Made by a program: the position numbers and the translations under genes. Below are positions 35,880 to 44,730 of a stretch of 64,000 nt of DNA, one piece after another. The notes beneath the pieces are model-generated. The model had not been told where the DNA came from, did no database searches, and was given only the letters and a program-made list of their open reading frames with translations. Where the stretch lies: NCBI RefSeq assembly GCF_013032455.1, contig NZ_WQCF01000002.1:124001-188000 (forward strand), read 5' to 3'. The stretch is from Ruegeria atlantica (GTDB taxonomy: Bacteria > Pseudomonadota > Alphaproteobacteria > Rhodobacterales > Rhodobacteraceae). Each line of letters opens with the position of its first letter. Within the stretch, counting starts at the first letter, position 1.

Positions 35880-37461
35880 TGCAGCAATGGAAGTGAAAGT
35901 CACGGCCGCCTCTGATATCGAGGTCGACCGCGAGGCGCTGGACCAGTCTATTCACGACTTTGCCGGACCAAATGGCGACTACTATGTCAACGCCTTCCAC
36001 AAAATCCACGATGCGACCAGCCCGGTGCCCAATACGTTTAACAAATGGGCGGCAGTGCTGGGGCCTTTCTGGTCGGCGTCGCGCGCAATCTGGGGCATGT
36101 TCTGGACCTTCCTGATCCTGGAAATCATTGCGTGGGTGCAGATTGGTCGTGGTGCATGGGGCAACCCCGGTGCTGATCTGGCCGAACGGGCCGAACGCCA
36201 GCAAGCCCGCGCAGACGAGTTGCTGGGAAGGGCAGCCGATGCCACGGAAAAAGCCGACATAGACCGGTTCACCAAACTGGCCGAGAACATCCAGAAGGCT
36301 GCGGATAACAGCTTTGCGCAGGCGCAGGCCGCACAGTCCGAGGCGACGGGGATCATGATCACTGGCCTGCTGATGTTGCTGGTTTTCAAGCTGGCTCAGG
36401 GTTTCTACGCGGACCGTGTCTATGAAAAGCAGTACTCGAAATGGCGGATTGACCCGGCCAGTACGGAAAGTGGCCGGTCGACGCGCAACACGGTACTGGG
36501 TGCCGTACTGGTGGCTGCAATTGCACCGCTAATCATCTACAAGTTCACGGTGAACGCCTCATTGGCGATGCTGGATGCCTTCCCTGAACAACAGGTCTCG
36601 GCCATGATTTTGGGGGAAGGGCAGGGAACATTGTTCTCAAACCTCGCCAGTTGGATGGAGGCGCAGATCGACGCTGCGGCTGCTGCCGGGGGCGATGTCT
36701 TTGACGGGATTGTGGCTGGTGTCAGGTCGGTTCTTGATGCGTTGACCATTGCGTTGATAGGGTCTCCGTGGCCGGTTGTGATGCTGGTCATCTGCGTGAC
36801 CGCATGGCGTGCGGCGGGGCCGCGGGTGGCGATCTTCACTGCAGCCTCGTTGGCCTATATCGCCCTGCTGGGCTACTGGGATGTGGCAATGGAGACGGTG
36901 GCACTGGTTGGTGCTGCTGTGTTGCTGTGCGTCGTTTTCGGTATTCCGTTGGGTATCTGGTTCGGCAAGTCCAAACGCGCCTATCGCGCGGCCGAGCCGG
37001 TGCTGGACCTGATGCAGACGCTTCCAGCCTTCGTCTATCTGATCCCGATTATCGCCTTTTTCGGCACCGGTAACCCGCCGGGTATTCTGGCTACGATCAT
37101 CTTTGGCATGCCGCCTGTCATTCGTCTGACGGCATTGGGGATGCGCGGGGTTCCGGACAGCATCAAAGAGGCCGCCGTTGCCTTTGGTGCCTCGAAATGG
37201 CAGCTGCTGAAGGACGTCGAAATCCCGCTGGCCTTGCCGTCGATCATGACTGGGGTCAATCAGACCATCCTGATGTGCCTGTCGATGGTGGTGATCATCT
37301 CGCTGATCGGTGGTGGTGGTCTGGGCAAGGAAATCCTTGAGGCGCTGCAATACGCCGCCAAGGGACCGGGCCTGCTGGGCGGCTTCGCAATCCTGTTCCT
37401 GGCCATGGTCATGGATCGGATCGTGCAAGGGGCGTTCCGGCGAGAAGACGAGAAAATCTAA
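35872..37461 (+). CDS. proW: ABC transporter permease (ProW-like) with extended N-terminal half
   Basis: 529 residues from ATG 35872, much longer than the usual ~280-350 of ProW. The C-terminal half is a normal binding-protein-dependent permease: PVLDLMQTLPAFVYLIPI, the EAA loop GVPDSIKEAAVAFGASKWQLLKDVEIPLALPSIMTG and closing membrane segments. The N-terminal ~250 residues add two or three membrane segments around a charged alanine-rich coiled coil (LAERAERQQARADELLG...) of about 55 residues. That part may sense osmotic or membrane state; its role is unknown. The gene is followed at once by a strong terminator. Confidence 0.93.
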   Translation: MTDAAMEVKVTAASDIEVDREALDQSIHDFAGPNGDYYVNAFHKIHDATSPVPNTFNKWAAVLGPFWSASRAIWGMFWTFLILEIIAWVQIGRGAWGNPGADLAERAERQQARADELLGRAADATEKADIDRFTKLAENIQKAADNSFAQAQAAQSEATGIMITGLLMLLVFKLAQGFYADRVYEKQYSKWRIDPASTESGRSTRNTVLGAVLVAAIAPLIIYKFTVNASLAMLDAFPEQQVSAMILGEGQGTLFSNLASWMEAQIDAAAAAGGDVFDGIVAGVRSVLDALTIALIGSPWPVVMLVICVTAWRAAGPRVAIFTAASLAYIALLGYWDVAMETVALVGAAVLLCVVFGIPLGIWFGKSKRAYRAAEPVLDLMQTLPAFVYLIPIIAFFGTGNPPGILATIIFGMPPVIRLTALGMRGVPDSIKEAAVAFGASKWQLLKDVEIPLALPSIMTGVNQTILMCLSMVVIISLIGGGGLGKEILEALQYAAKGPGLLGGFAILFLAMVMDRIVQGAFRREDEKI

Positions 37462-37468
37462 ACAAACC

Positions 37469-37497
37469 CGCCCCCGGTTTTCGCCGGGGGCGTTTTT
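37469..37497 (+). terminator. Rho-independent terminator after proW
   Basis: CGCCCCCGG (37469-37477) pairs with CCGGGGGCG (37484-37492) around a six-base loop, followed by five Ts. It ends 18 bp before the ureohydrolase start codon, so that gene depends on read-through or processing unless it has a promoter inside the hairpin region. Confidence 0.88.
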
Positions 37498-37515
37498 CTG
37501 TTACCGGGGAAGACA

Positions 37516-38496
37516 ATGACCGACCGTTATGAACAATCCATGATGGAAAACCTTTACTGGTGGGGAGTGCCCACCTTGTTCCGCTGCCCGAATGTAGGGC
37601 CTGAAGGGCAGGATATCGCGCTTGCAGGCGTGCCCCATTCCACCGGCAACGGCACGACTGAACGGGATCAGCATCTGGGTCCACGTGCTCTGCGTCACGT
37701 GTCGGCCGTGCAGCGTCGGGTGCATTCACTGTTCGGGATCGACCCCTGGAACAGTGCGCGAATTGCCGATGTGGGGGACGTGCCGTTCCCCAAGGCCAAT
37801 GACAACGAAGACTGCATCGAACGCATCACTGAATTCTACAAAGAAATCGACGCAGCAGGCGCGCGGCCTGTTTCTGTCGGAGGCGATCATTCGATCACCG
37901 GCGGGATCGTACAGGCGCTGGGCCGGGGCAAGCTGGCAGGTGGTGAACCGATCAGCTTTCTGCATCTGGACGCGCATACTGACGTGTTCACCAAGGTTGA
38001 TCATTTTCTGGGCGCCAAGAAGTCGGCGGCGCATTGGGGGGCGTATCTGGCCGATCAGGGACAGGTCGATCCGACACGGTCCATGCAGATTGGCCTGCGG
38101 GGCCATCCCCGCAGTCTGGACTGGCTGCAACCCTCATACGACTATGGATATAACATCGTCACTATGCGCGAATTCCGGCAGCGCGGGCTTGAGGATGTAG
38201 TGGCACAGACGCGCGAGGTTCTGGGCGACCGTCCGGTCTATATCACCTTCGATCTGGATTGCCTCGACCCGACGGTTGCACCGGCGGTATCCAATCTGGA
38301 ACCCGGTGAAAAGGGGTTCGACATTGACGAAGCCGTCGGCATCCTGCGCGCCGCACGCGGATTGAATATCGTAGGCGGAGACGTCGTCTGCATGATGCCC
38401 ACCAAGGACAGCCCCAACAACATCACCGCCCTGACAGCTGCAGCGGTGATGTTCGAGATGATCTCGATGATCGCTGAAAACGTAAGCGGGGCTTAA
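37516..38496 (+). CDS. Ureohydrolase (agmatinase/guanidino-acid hydrolase family)
   Basis: 326 residues from ATG 37516 with GGGGAAG upstream. Dinuclear metal motifs are intact: GGDHSITGG, LHLDAHTDVF and ITFDLDCLDPTVAP. The segment after the last motif (AVSNLEPGEKGFD) lacks the common GTPEPGG, so it is a divergent member. The reaction is expected to be hydrolysis of a guanidino group to urea plus an amine. Agmatine is only the family default; the betaine-type transporter upstream and methyl-group enzymes downstream suggest another guanidino compound. Confidence 0.88.
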   Translation: MTDRYEQSMMENLYWWGVPTLFRCPNVGPEGQDIALAGVPHSTGNGTTERDQHLGPRALRHVSAVQRRVHSLFGIDPWNSARIADVGDVPFPKANDNEDCIERITEFYKEIDAAGARPVSVGGDHSITGGIVQALGRGKLAGGEPISFLHLDAHTDVFTKVDHFLGAKKSAAHWGAYLADQGQVDPTRSMQIGLRGHPRSLDWLQPSYDYGYNIVTMREFRQRGLEDVVAQTREVLGDRPVYITFDLDCLDPTVAPAVSNLEPGEKGFDIDEAVGILRAARGLNIVGGDVVCMMPTKDSPNNITALTAAAVMFEMISMIAENVSGA

Positions 38497-39464
38497 GGCC
38501 GCCGCGCGTCCACTGCCTGCGCCAGAACGCAGAGCAGTTCGAACATCAGCGAAATACCAAGCCAGGCCGTGCCGCCCTCGGGATCGAAGGGTGGCGCGAC
38601 CTCGACCAGATCGGCGCCGACCAGATTGACGCCAGCCAACTTGCGAATGACCTGTTGCGCTTGAAAACTGTTCGGCCCGCCTATTTCCGGCGTGCCGGTG
38701 CCGGGCGCATAGGTCGGGTCGACAAAGTCGATATCATAGGTGCAATAGGTCGGCGCCGTTCCGACAATGCTGCGCACCTCGGCCATGACGTCGTCGATAC
38801 CCCGATCGAACAGCTCCTCGATGCGGATGATGCGGATGCCCTGCGCTTCACCCCATTCTATGTCTTCCGTGTTATAGGCGGTGCCGCGGATGCCTACCTG
38901 AACAAAGCGTTTCGGGTCAACCAGCCCTTCCTCGACCGCACGACGGAACGGGGTGCCGTGGGTGAATTTGTGGCCGCCGAAATAACTGTCGAACAGGTCG
39001 GTATGGCTGTCGAATTGGATCAGACCAAGCGGGCCGGATTTCGCCAGCGCACGCAGAACGGGCAAGGTGGTCAGGTGGTCCCCTCCGGCGGTCAGGGGCG
39101 CAATGCCCCGGTCGTGAAGGTTCGAGTAGAATGCAGTCACCCGATCCAGCGTATCTCCGATATCCACGGGGTTTGGCGCGACGTCGCCCAGATCGGCACA
39201 ATTGACCAGTGAAAACGGCGCGACGCCTGTTACCGGGTTCATCGCCCGGATCATTGTCGAATAATCCCTCAGTTGGCGCGGCCCGTGCCGAGCGCCGGGG
39301 CGGTTGGTGGTGCCTCCATCCCACGGGATGCCGACCAGGCCCAACTCAACCTCGGCAATACGGTCGTGGTCCAGCGTCAGGCTGGGCAGGCGCATAAAGG
39401 TTGGAATGCCGGCGAACCGGGCTAGCTCCATCGCTGAAACCGGCTGAAAAAATGAACTGGTCAT
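38493..39464 (-). CDS. Second ureohydrolase (agmatinase/guanidinobutyrase-like)
   Basis: 323 residues, convergent with the previous gene and overlapping its stop by four bases. Motifs: TAGGDHLTTLP, IQFDSHTDLFDS, and TYDIDFVDPTYAPGTGTPEIGG, the full metal and substrate signature of agmatinase-like enzymes. N terminus FAGIPTFMRLP and GIPWDGGTTNRPGARHGPR are typical. It is a different subfamily from its neighbour (little sequence in common outside motifs), so the two probably have distinct substrates or form a mixed complex. Substrate not determined by sequence. Confidence 0.9.
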   Translation of the reverse strand: MTSSFFQPVSAMELARFAGIPTFMRLPSLTLDHDRIAEVELGLVGIPWDGGTTNRPGARHGPRQLRDYSTMIRAMNPVTGVAPFSLVNCADLGDVAPNPVDIGDTLDRVTAFYSNLHDRGIAPLTAGGDHLTTLPVLRALAKSGPLGLIQFDSHTDLFDSYFGGHKFTHGTPFRRAVEEGLVDPKRFVQVGIRGTAYNTEDIEWGEAQGIRIIRIEELFDRGIDDVMAEVRSIVGTAPTYCTYDIDFVDPTYAPGTGTPEIGGPNSFQAQQVIRKLAGVNLVGADLVEVAPPFDPEGGTAWLGISLMFELLCVLAQAVDARRP

Positions 39465-39531
39465 GAGGTCCCCGTCTTCTGTGTTACTTGAGGTGAGCCT
39501 AGCCGCAGAATTGTGGCTTGGAAATGCGCGT

Positions 39532-41052
39532 TCAGATCAGGATGCGAAAGCGATTGCGAATCTTGGCATCCTGCTCGGGCGTCAGATATTCTGGATGATG
39601 CGTAGCCAACACTTCTTTGGCCTTTTCGCGCGCAGCTGACCAGGCGTCGGTCGCGCCTTCCTCCTGCCACGTGCGCGGCTCGTTCCGGTCGGCGAGGGCG
39701 GGGTAGAAATAGTCCCGCTCCATCGCTGCGTAAGTGTGGGCACTGCCAAGGAAATGCCCGTCGCCCAAAACCGATTGACAGATCGCATCAAAGCCCAGGT
39801 TTTCTTCGGTCACTTCGATCCCGCGCAAGGCGCGGTAGGTATGAGAGTGCATCTCGTTGTCCAACACGAAGGCTTCGAAACTGGCACCCAAAAGCGAGGC
39901 TGTCATGCCCGAGCTTTCATAGATCAGGTTGCCCCCGGCCAGCGCTGCGGCAAGGGACGTTATTCCTTTCTCGGCCCCATATTGCGCATCAATGGCCTTG
40001 GCGTCGGTCATTGAGGCCGCAACACCCGAGGGCAGGCCCATCCAGTTAGTGATTTGCGCCGATGCGGCGTTCAAAATGGCAGTTTCACCACTGCCTCCGG
40101 CGAAGGATCCTGTGCGCAAGTCCACGATGAAGGGCCAGTTGGAAAACACCATTGGAAAGCCAGGTTGGATCGTGTTGACCATGACCAGACTGGCCAGCGT
40201 TTCCGCCAGAGATTGCGCTAGAAAGCCAGCGAAAGTCGCAGGGGCGGTCGCACCCGCCTGCGCGGCGGTGATGCAAGACATGGGGATATTGTGGGCCACA
40301 CATTCATAGACCACGTCCACCGCATCCTCGCCATATCGCAGCGGAGAGATCACCGGGCTGATATGTGCTTTCAAAAAGGGGCGCTTGGCGAACTCTCCGG
40401 GTCCTCCGGCTACGATGTCCAGCATCTCGACAATGGGTGCGACGTGTTCGGCCAATGTGAACGAGGTTGCCACCGGTTTGGTCGTGTTGCGCACCAGCGC
40501 GTAAACCGTGTTGACGTCCAGATCGAGGACGTCGGGCAGATCGGTCGCGACGCAACAGCGAGTGAACCAACTGACATTGGCCAATGTATCTTGTAGCCGC
40601 GTAAAGTCGTGTAGATCAGCCAGCGTCGAGGGGCGGTAAAGGCCGCTTTCCATGTCTAGTGTTTGCACAGCCGCGCCTCCGGTTCCAAAGAACACGCGGT
40701 CGCCGCCGACTTCGATTGAGCGCGCCTGATCCCGGCCATGGAAGGTGAACGTCTTGGCGGCGGTCGCAATCGCGCGTTCCACCATATTGCGCGGGAAGAT
40801 CAGCCTGCCCGGCTCTCCGGGTTGTGCGCCCGCTGCCCTCAGTTCGGCGGCCAATCGGTCAGGGACATCGCCCATGCCGAGCGTTTCCAACAAGCGTAAA
40901 GCGGTGTCATAGATTTGCTGGATTTCGGGTTGTGTCAACGGTTTGAACATGCCGCCGCTTTGGCCAGGAGGGCAGGGATCGACAACAGGTTTTGCCGCAC
41001 GCTGCGCATGCCGGGCGCGGCGACCGCTTCTTTTGGCTCCTTTCGAGGGCAT
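39532..41052 (-). CDS. MttB-family (non-pyrrolysine) methyltransferase
   Basis: 506 residues. The N-terminal 40 residues are basic (MPSKGAKRSGRRARHAQRAAK), then the TIM-barrel of trimethylamine methyltransferase MttB/COG5598 begins (GGMFKPLTQPEIQQIYDTALRLLETLGM). There is one uninterrupted frame with no in-frame amber codon, so this is a non-pyrrolysine member like glycine-betaine methyltransferase MtgB. Such enzymes move a methyl from a quaternary amine to a corrinoid protein. No corrinoid protein or activator gene is seen nearby. The adjacent FAD/GcvT enzyme may handle later demethylations. Confidence 0.88.
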   Translation of the reverse strand: MPSKGAKRSGRRARHAQRAAKPVVDPCPPGQSGGMFKPLTQPEIQQIYDTALRLLETLGMGDVPDRLAAELRAAGAQPGEPGRLIFPRNMVERAIATAAKTFTFHGRDQARSIEVGGDRVFFGTGGAAVQTLDMESGLYRPSTLADLHDFTRLQDTLANVSWFTRCCVATDLPDVLDLDVNTVYALVRNTTKPVATSFTLAEHVAPIVEMLDIVAGGPGEFAKRPFLKAHISPVISPLRYGEDAVDVVYECVAHNIPMSCITAAQAGATAPATFAGFLAQSLAETLASLVMVNTIQPGFPMVFSNWPFIVDLRTGSFAGGSGETAILNAASAQITNWMGLPSGVAASMTDAKAIDAQYGAEKGITSLAAALAGGNLIYESSGMTASLLGASFEAFVLDNEMHSHTYRALRGIEVTEENLGFDAICQSVLGDGHFLGSAHTYAAMERDYFYPALADRNEPRTWQEEGATDAWSAAREKAKEVLATHHPEYLTPEQDAKIRNRFRILI

Positions 41053-41232
41053 CCAGTTCCTTTCCCGATTGTCTTTCGCGAAGGGTAATCGGCAATCTGC
41101 GTCCGCTGCAAAGGGGAACTGCGAATTTCAGAATCCTCAATCGCAGTTTCGTTTTTTCAATAGAACCGACACCTTTGTTGTTTGAACCTTTTGTTTCGCA
41201 AAACTTACCTCAAGCCAGAGGGAGCAGAGCCA

Positions 41233-43668
41233 ATGAAGTCGCGCACCAAGGTTGTTGTGATAGGCGGCGGGATCGCCGGATGTTCAACGCTGTATCACCT
41301 GACGCAAGAGGGGTGGACGGATGTGGTTCTGGTTGAACGGAACGAATTGACCTCGGGCACCACTTGGCATTCTGCGGCGCAGGTGACGAATTTCGGCATG
41401 AACCAGACGATGGTGGGCCTGAAAACGCACTCAATTCAGCTGTACAAGGAACTGGCCGAGGATCCGGACTATCCAATCAACTACCACCATGGCGATGGCG
41501 GAATTCGCTTGGCCAATACCGAGGCGCAGATGCAGGGGTACCGTCATTTCACCTCGATGGCGCGCGGGATGGATGTGCATTTCGAGGTGATCGATGCCGA
41601 GGAATGCGCCCGTCGGCATCCCTTGATCTCGACCGAGAACCTGATCGGCGGGTTGTGGGATCCGATGGACGGCGATATCGACCCGGCGCAACTGTGTCAG
41701 GCGTTGGCGCGGAGGGCGCGCAAAGCAGGCGCCGAGGTTTATCGGAACACACCCGTCACGGCCTTGACCCAGCACAGCGACGACACTTGGACCGTGCATA
41801 CCGAACATGGCGACATCGAGTGCGATATCGTGGTGAATGCCTGCGGCTACAGGGTCAATGAGGTTGGCGCGATGATGGGGGTACATCATCCGGTCGCGTC
41901 GATGGAGCATCAATATTTCCTGACTGAAGAAATCCCGGCCATTCGGGACGCGGGACACCGGATGCCGCTGCTGCGCTGTCCGATCGGCGACTATTACTGC
42001 CGACAGGAAAAGAACGGACTGCTGCTGGGTTTCTATGAGCAGGATTGCAAGACCTGGGGCATGGACGGGATCGATCCGAACTTCGTCAACGCTCTGTGCC
42101 CGGACGATCTGGACCGGGTGACCGATGTGCTGGAGGGTGCCTTTGCCCGTATGCCTGCGTTGATGGAGGTCGGGGTGCACACGGTCGTCAATGGACCAAT
42201 CACCTATACGATCGACGGCGCGCCACTGGTCGGGCCGACCCCTGGCAAACGTAATGCGTTCTGCATCATCGGGCTGCGCGCTGGGCTGGGTGAGGGGGGC
42301 GGCCATGGTTGGTTGCTGGCCCAACAGATCGTCCATGGTGAGGCGAGTTATGACACGTGGTGCCTGGATCCACGTCGGTTCACAGGCCATGCGAACGTGG
42401 AGTTGACGGCATTGAAGGCGATCGAGGACTATCAGAACGAGTTCCGCTTTCATTTCCCGCATGAACACCGCCCCGCAGGCAGACCGGCGAAAACAACGCC
42501 TCTGACACCTGTTCTGGCCGCCGAAGGTGCCGCGTTCACGGTAATCAATGGATGGGAGAGAGTGGAGTATATAAAACCTTCCCCGGATTTCTCCCCAACA
42601 CTCAGTTTCGATTTTGACGAAACATTCGACCTGATCGCGGATGAGGTGGCCAATGTCCAGACAGGCGTTGGGCTGGCCGAGGTAAACGGTTTCAACCGGA
42701 TTGAAGTCACGGGCACAGACCGGCACAGCTTTCTGGATCGGATGTTCTGCGGCACCGTCACGCGGCGCGACGGTCGGGTAGGGCTGGGTTATCTGCTGAA
42801 CCATCATGGCATGGTCAAGGCCGAAGCGACTGTCGCCAACCTGCCTGCCAGCGATCGAGGGCCAGACCGCCTGTGGTATGGGTCCGCCGCCGCGAGCGAG
42901 TTTCATGACATGGACTGGCTCACCCAACACATGCGCGTTGGCGAAGACGTGCACCTGCGCAGCTTGACCAATGAACAGACCATCTTGGTGCTTGCGGGCC
43001 CCAAGGCGCGCGATGTCTTGTCCGCCTGCGCTCGCGGCGACTGGTCTGCTACGGCTTTCCCGTGGCTCAGCGTCCGAGAATGTTTTGTCGGGATCGCTCC
43101 GGCCACGGTCATGGGTGTCAGTTTCTCGGGCGAGTTGGCTTATGAAATTCATGTTCCCAACGCCTCGCTTTATGCGGCTTATCTTGCGTTGCGGCAGGCT
43201 GGCGAGACGCATGGGTTGAAGCTGTTCGGTGCGCGGGCGGTTGAATCCATGCGCATGGAGAAAAGCTTTATGCATTGGAAAGCCGATCTGATCACAGAAT
43301 TCGATCCGTTCGAAACCGGGCTGGATCGATTTGTAAAGCTGGATAAGGGCGCTTTCATCGGGCGTGACGCCTTGCTGGCGCGCCAAGCGGTGGGGCCGCA
43401 AAAGAAACTCGTTGTGATGCAAATCCACGAAACACAACGGCCCGCCCATCCGGGCGCGTCGCTGCTGCGGGGGGATCAGGTTGTGGGTACGGTTACCTCT
43501 GGCGATTGGGGGCATCGCACCGGCCTGAACCTTGCGCATGCGTTTGTTGATCCAGAACAGTCCGAGGTAGGAGCCGATATGGAGCTGGATTCCTGCGGTC
43601 AACGCGTGCGGGCCACAGTTATACCGCCTTCGCCGTACGATCCGGGGTTTGAGCGAATGAAGGCGTGA
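41233..43668 (+). CDS. FAD-dependent demethylating dehydrogenase with GcvT-like C terminus (dimethylglycine/sarcosine dehydrogenase family)
   Basis: 811 residues from ATG 41233. Residues 1-390 are a DAO-type flavoprotein: VVVIGGGIAGCSTLYHL, and SGTTWHSAAQV with the His that covalently binds FAD in this family. An FAO_M-like linker (YKxSP-type) follows, then an aminomethyltransferase (GcvT) region (GVGLAEVNGFNRIEVTG, LAGPKARDVLSA, GARAVESMRMEKSFMHW). It should oxidise an N-methyl amine and pass the C1 unit to tetrahydrofolate. Divergent from the mttB-like gene with about 180 bp between starts. Substrate probably a dimethylated or monomethylated amine. Confidence 0.92.
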   Translation: MKSRTKVVVIGGGIAGCSTLYHLTQEGWTDVVLVERNELTSGTTWHSAAQVTNFGMNQTMVGLKTHSIQLYKELAEDPDYPINYHHGDGGIRLANTEAQMQGYRHFTSMARGMDVHFEVIDAEECARRHPLISTENLIGGLWDPMDGDIDPAQLCQALARRARKAGAEVYRNTPVTALTQHSDDTWTVHTEHGDIECDIVVNACGYRVNEVGAMMGVHHPVASMEHQYFLTEEIPAIRDAGHRMPLLRCPIGDYYCRQEKNGLLLGFYEQDCKTWGMDGIDPNFVNALCPDDLDRVTDVLEGAFARMPALMEVGVHTVVNGPITYTIDGAPLVGPTPGKRNAFCIIGLRAGLGEGGGHGWLLAQQIVHGEASYDTWCLDPRRFTGHANVELTALKAIEDYQNEFRFHFPHEHRPAGRPAKTTPLTPVLAAEGAAFTVINGWERVEYIKPSPDFSPTLSFDFDETFDLIADEVANVQTGVGLAEVNGFNRIEVTGTDRHSFLDRMFCGTVTRRDGRVGLGYLLNHHGMVKAEATVANLPASDRGPDRLWYGSAAASEFHDMDWLTQHMRVGEDVHLRSLTNEQTILVLAGPKARDVLSACARGDWSATAFPWLSVRECFVGIAPATVMGVSFSGELAYEIHVPNASLYAAYLALRQAGETHGLKLFGARAVESMRMEKSFMHWKADLITEFDPFETGLDRFVKLDKGAFIGRDALLARQAVGPQKKLVVMQIHETQRPAHPGASLLRGDQVVGTVTSGDWGHRTGLNLAHAFVDPEQSEVGADMELDSCGQRVRATVIPPSPYDPGFERMKA

Positions 43669-43758
43669 TCGAGGCTCTTTGAACAACTTCCCCATTGCCG
43701 ATGGCGCTAAACTTTGCTTGGGTTCTTTTCGAAGAAATCGAAACAATGGGTGTGTGCG

Positions 43759-44730
43759 GTGTCGAAAACTCTGAGCCTTCGATGGCTGGAAGTCTTCCGT
43801 TTGGTTGCCAGATCGGGGTCGATCCAGCAGGTCGCCTCCGAGACGGGGCTGTCGATCAGCACTGTTTCGAACCACCTGCGCAGCCTTGAGGGAGCACTGG
43901 GTGTAGATCTGGTTGATCACGGGCGACGTCCAATGGGCCTGACACCTGCCGGAGAGGTGTTTGCGCGCTATGTCCGTGATGGGCTGACGGTGCTGAAACG
44001 GGGCGAGGCCGAAATCCGTTCCGGAAACTGGCGGCACGCGACTGACCTGCGGCTAGCTTTGATCGACGATTTTGACAATCAGATCGCGCCGGATTTGTTC
44101 CGCTTTCTCGCTCAGGCCCTGCCACGATGCAGTTTCCGCCACTACACGCGCCCTAGTCATGAAATCATTGCCAATCTGCAGGAACACAAGCTGGATGCAG
44201 GGGTGGCCACCCGGCCGTCTGAGCGGACTGAGGGGTTGATTGAATATCCGCTAATGCGCGATCCGTTTATCGTTATCCTGCCAAATGCCTATCAGGGCGC
44301 GCCTGAAGATTTGTTGAAGCCAGACGCGGATTTGCCGCTGCTGCGCTATTCTCGGGATCTTATGATCGGCAAGCAGATCGAGATTCAGTTGACCCGGAGC
44401 AAGTACAACCTGCCCAATCGGTTTGAGATGGAATGCAACCATTCAATCATTGGTCTGGTGGCCGAGGGCAGCGGCTGGGCGATAACGACCGCCGCCTGTT
44501 TCCACCGCGGTCAGAGGTTTCATGACAGTGTCCGAGCCATTCCGTTTCCCGGTCGAAATTTCGTTCGCACGGTGTCTTTGTTTACAACCGAGGTATACCC
44601 GGAAACGACCTCGAAACTGATTCAGAAGGCGATGGCCAATCTGATCCGGCAGCATTTCACCGAACCGATGTGCGAAAATCATAGCTGGTTGAAGGACGAT
44701 TTCCGAACGATGGAGGCTGAGGCCGCCTAA
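43759..44730 (+). CDS. LysR-family transcriptional regulator
   Basis: About 323 residues from a GTG at 43759; an in-frame TTG at 43714 would add 15 residues, and neither has a strong ribosome site. HTH: LSLRWLEVFRLVARSGSIQQVASETGLSISTVSNHLRSLE. An effector domain follows, with LRLALIDDFDNQIAPDL opening it. It sits directly after the FAD/GcvT gene in the same direction and may regulate the methylated-amine locus. It overlaps the LacI gene end by four bases (convergent). The ligand is unknown. Confidence 0.88.
   Translation: MSKTLSLRWLEVFRLVARSGSIQQVASETGLSISTVSNHLRSLEGALGVDLVDHGRRPMGLTPAGEVFARYVRDGLTVLKRGEAEIRSGNWRHATDLRLALIDDFDNQIAPDLFRFLAQALPRCSFRHYTRPSHEIIANLQEHKLDAGVATRPSERTEGLIEYPLMRDPFIVILPNAYQGAPEDLLKPDADLPLLRYSRDLMIGKQIEIQLTRSKYNLPNRFEMECNHSIIGLVAEGSGWAITTAACFHRGQRFHDSVRAIPFPGRNFVRTVSLFTTEVYPETTSKLIQKAMANLIRQHFTEPMCENHSWLKDDFRTMEAEAA

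Noticed and set aside
36637-37428. 263-codon open frame on the minus strand, rich in His/Gln/Asp
   Set aside because: Opposite the proW gene; biased composition typical of antisense frames in GC-rich DNA.
39532-41052. Pyrrolysine-containing trimethylamine methyltransferase
   Set aside because: The frame has no in-frame amber codon and no Pyl genes are near.
41431-44037. 868-codon open frame on the minus strand
   Set aside because: Lies opposite the well-supported FAD/GcvT gene; high GC and third-position bias of that gene produce the open frame. Its translation has no recognisable motif.
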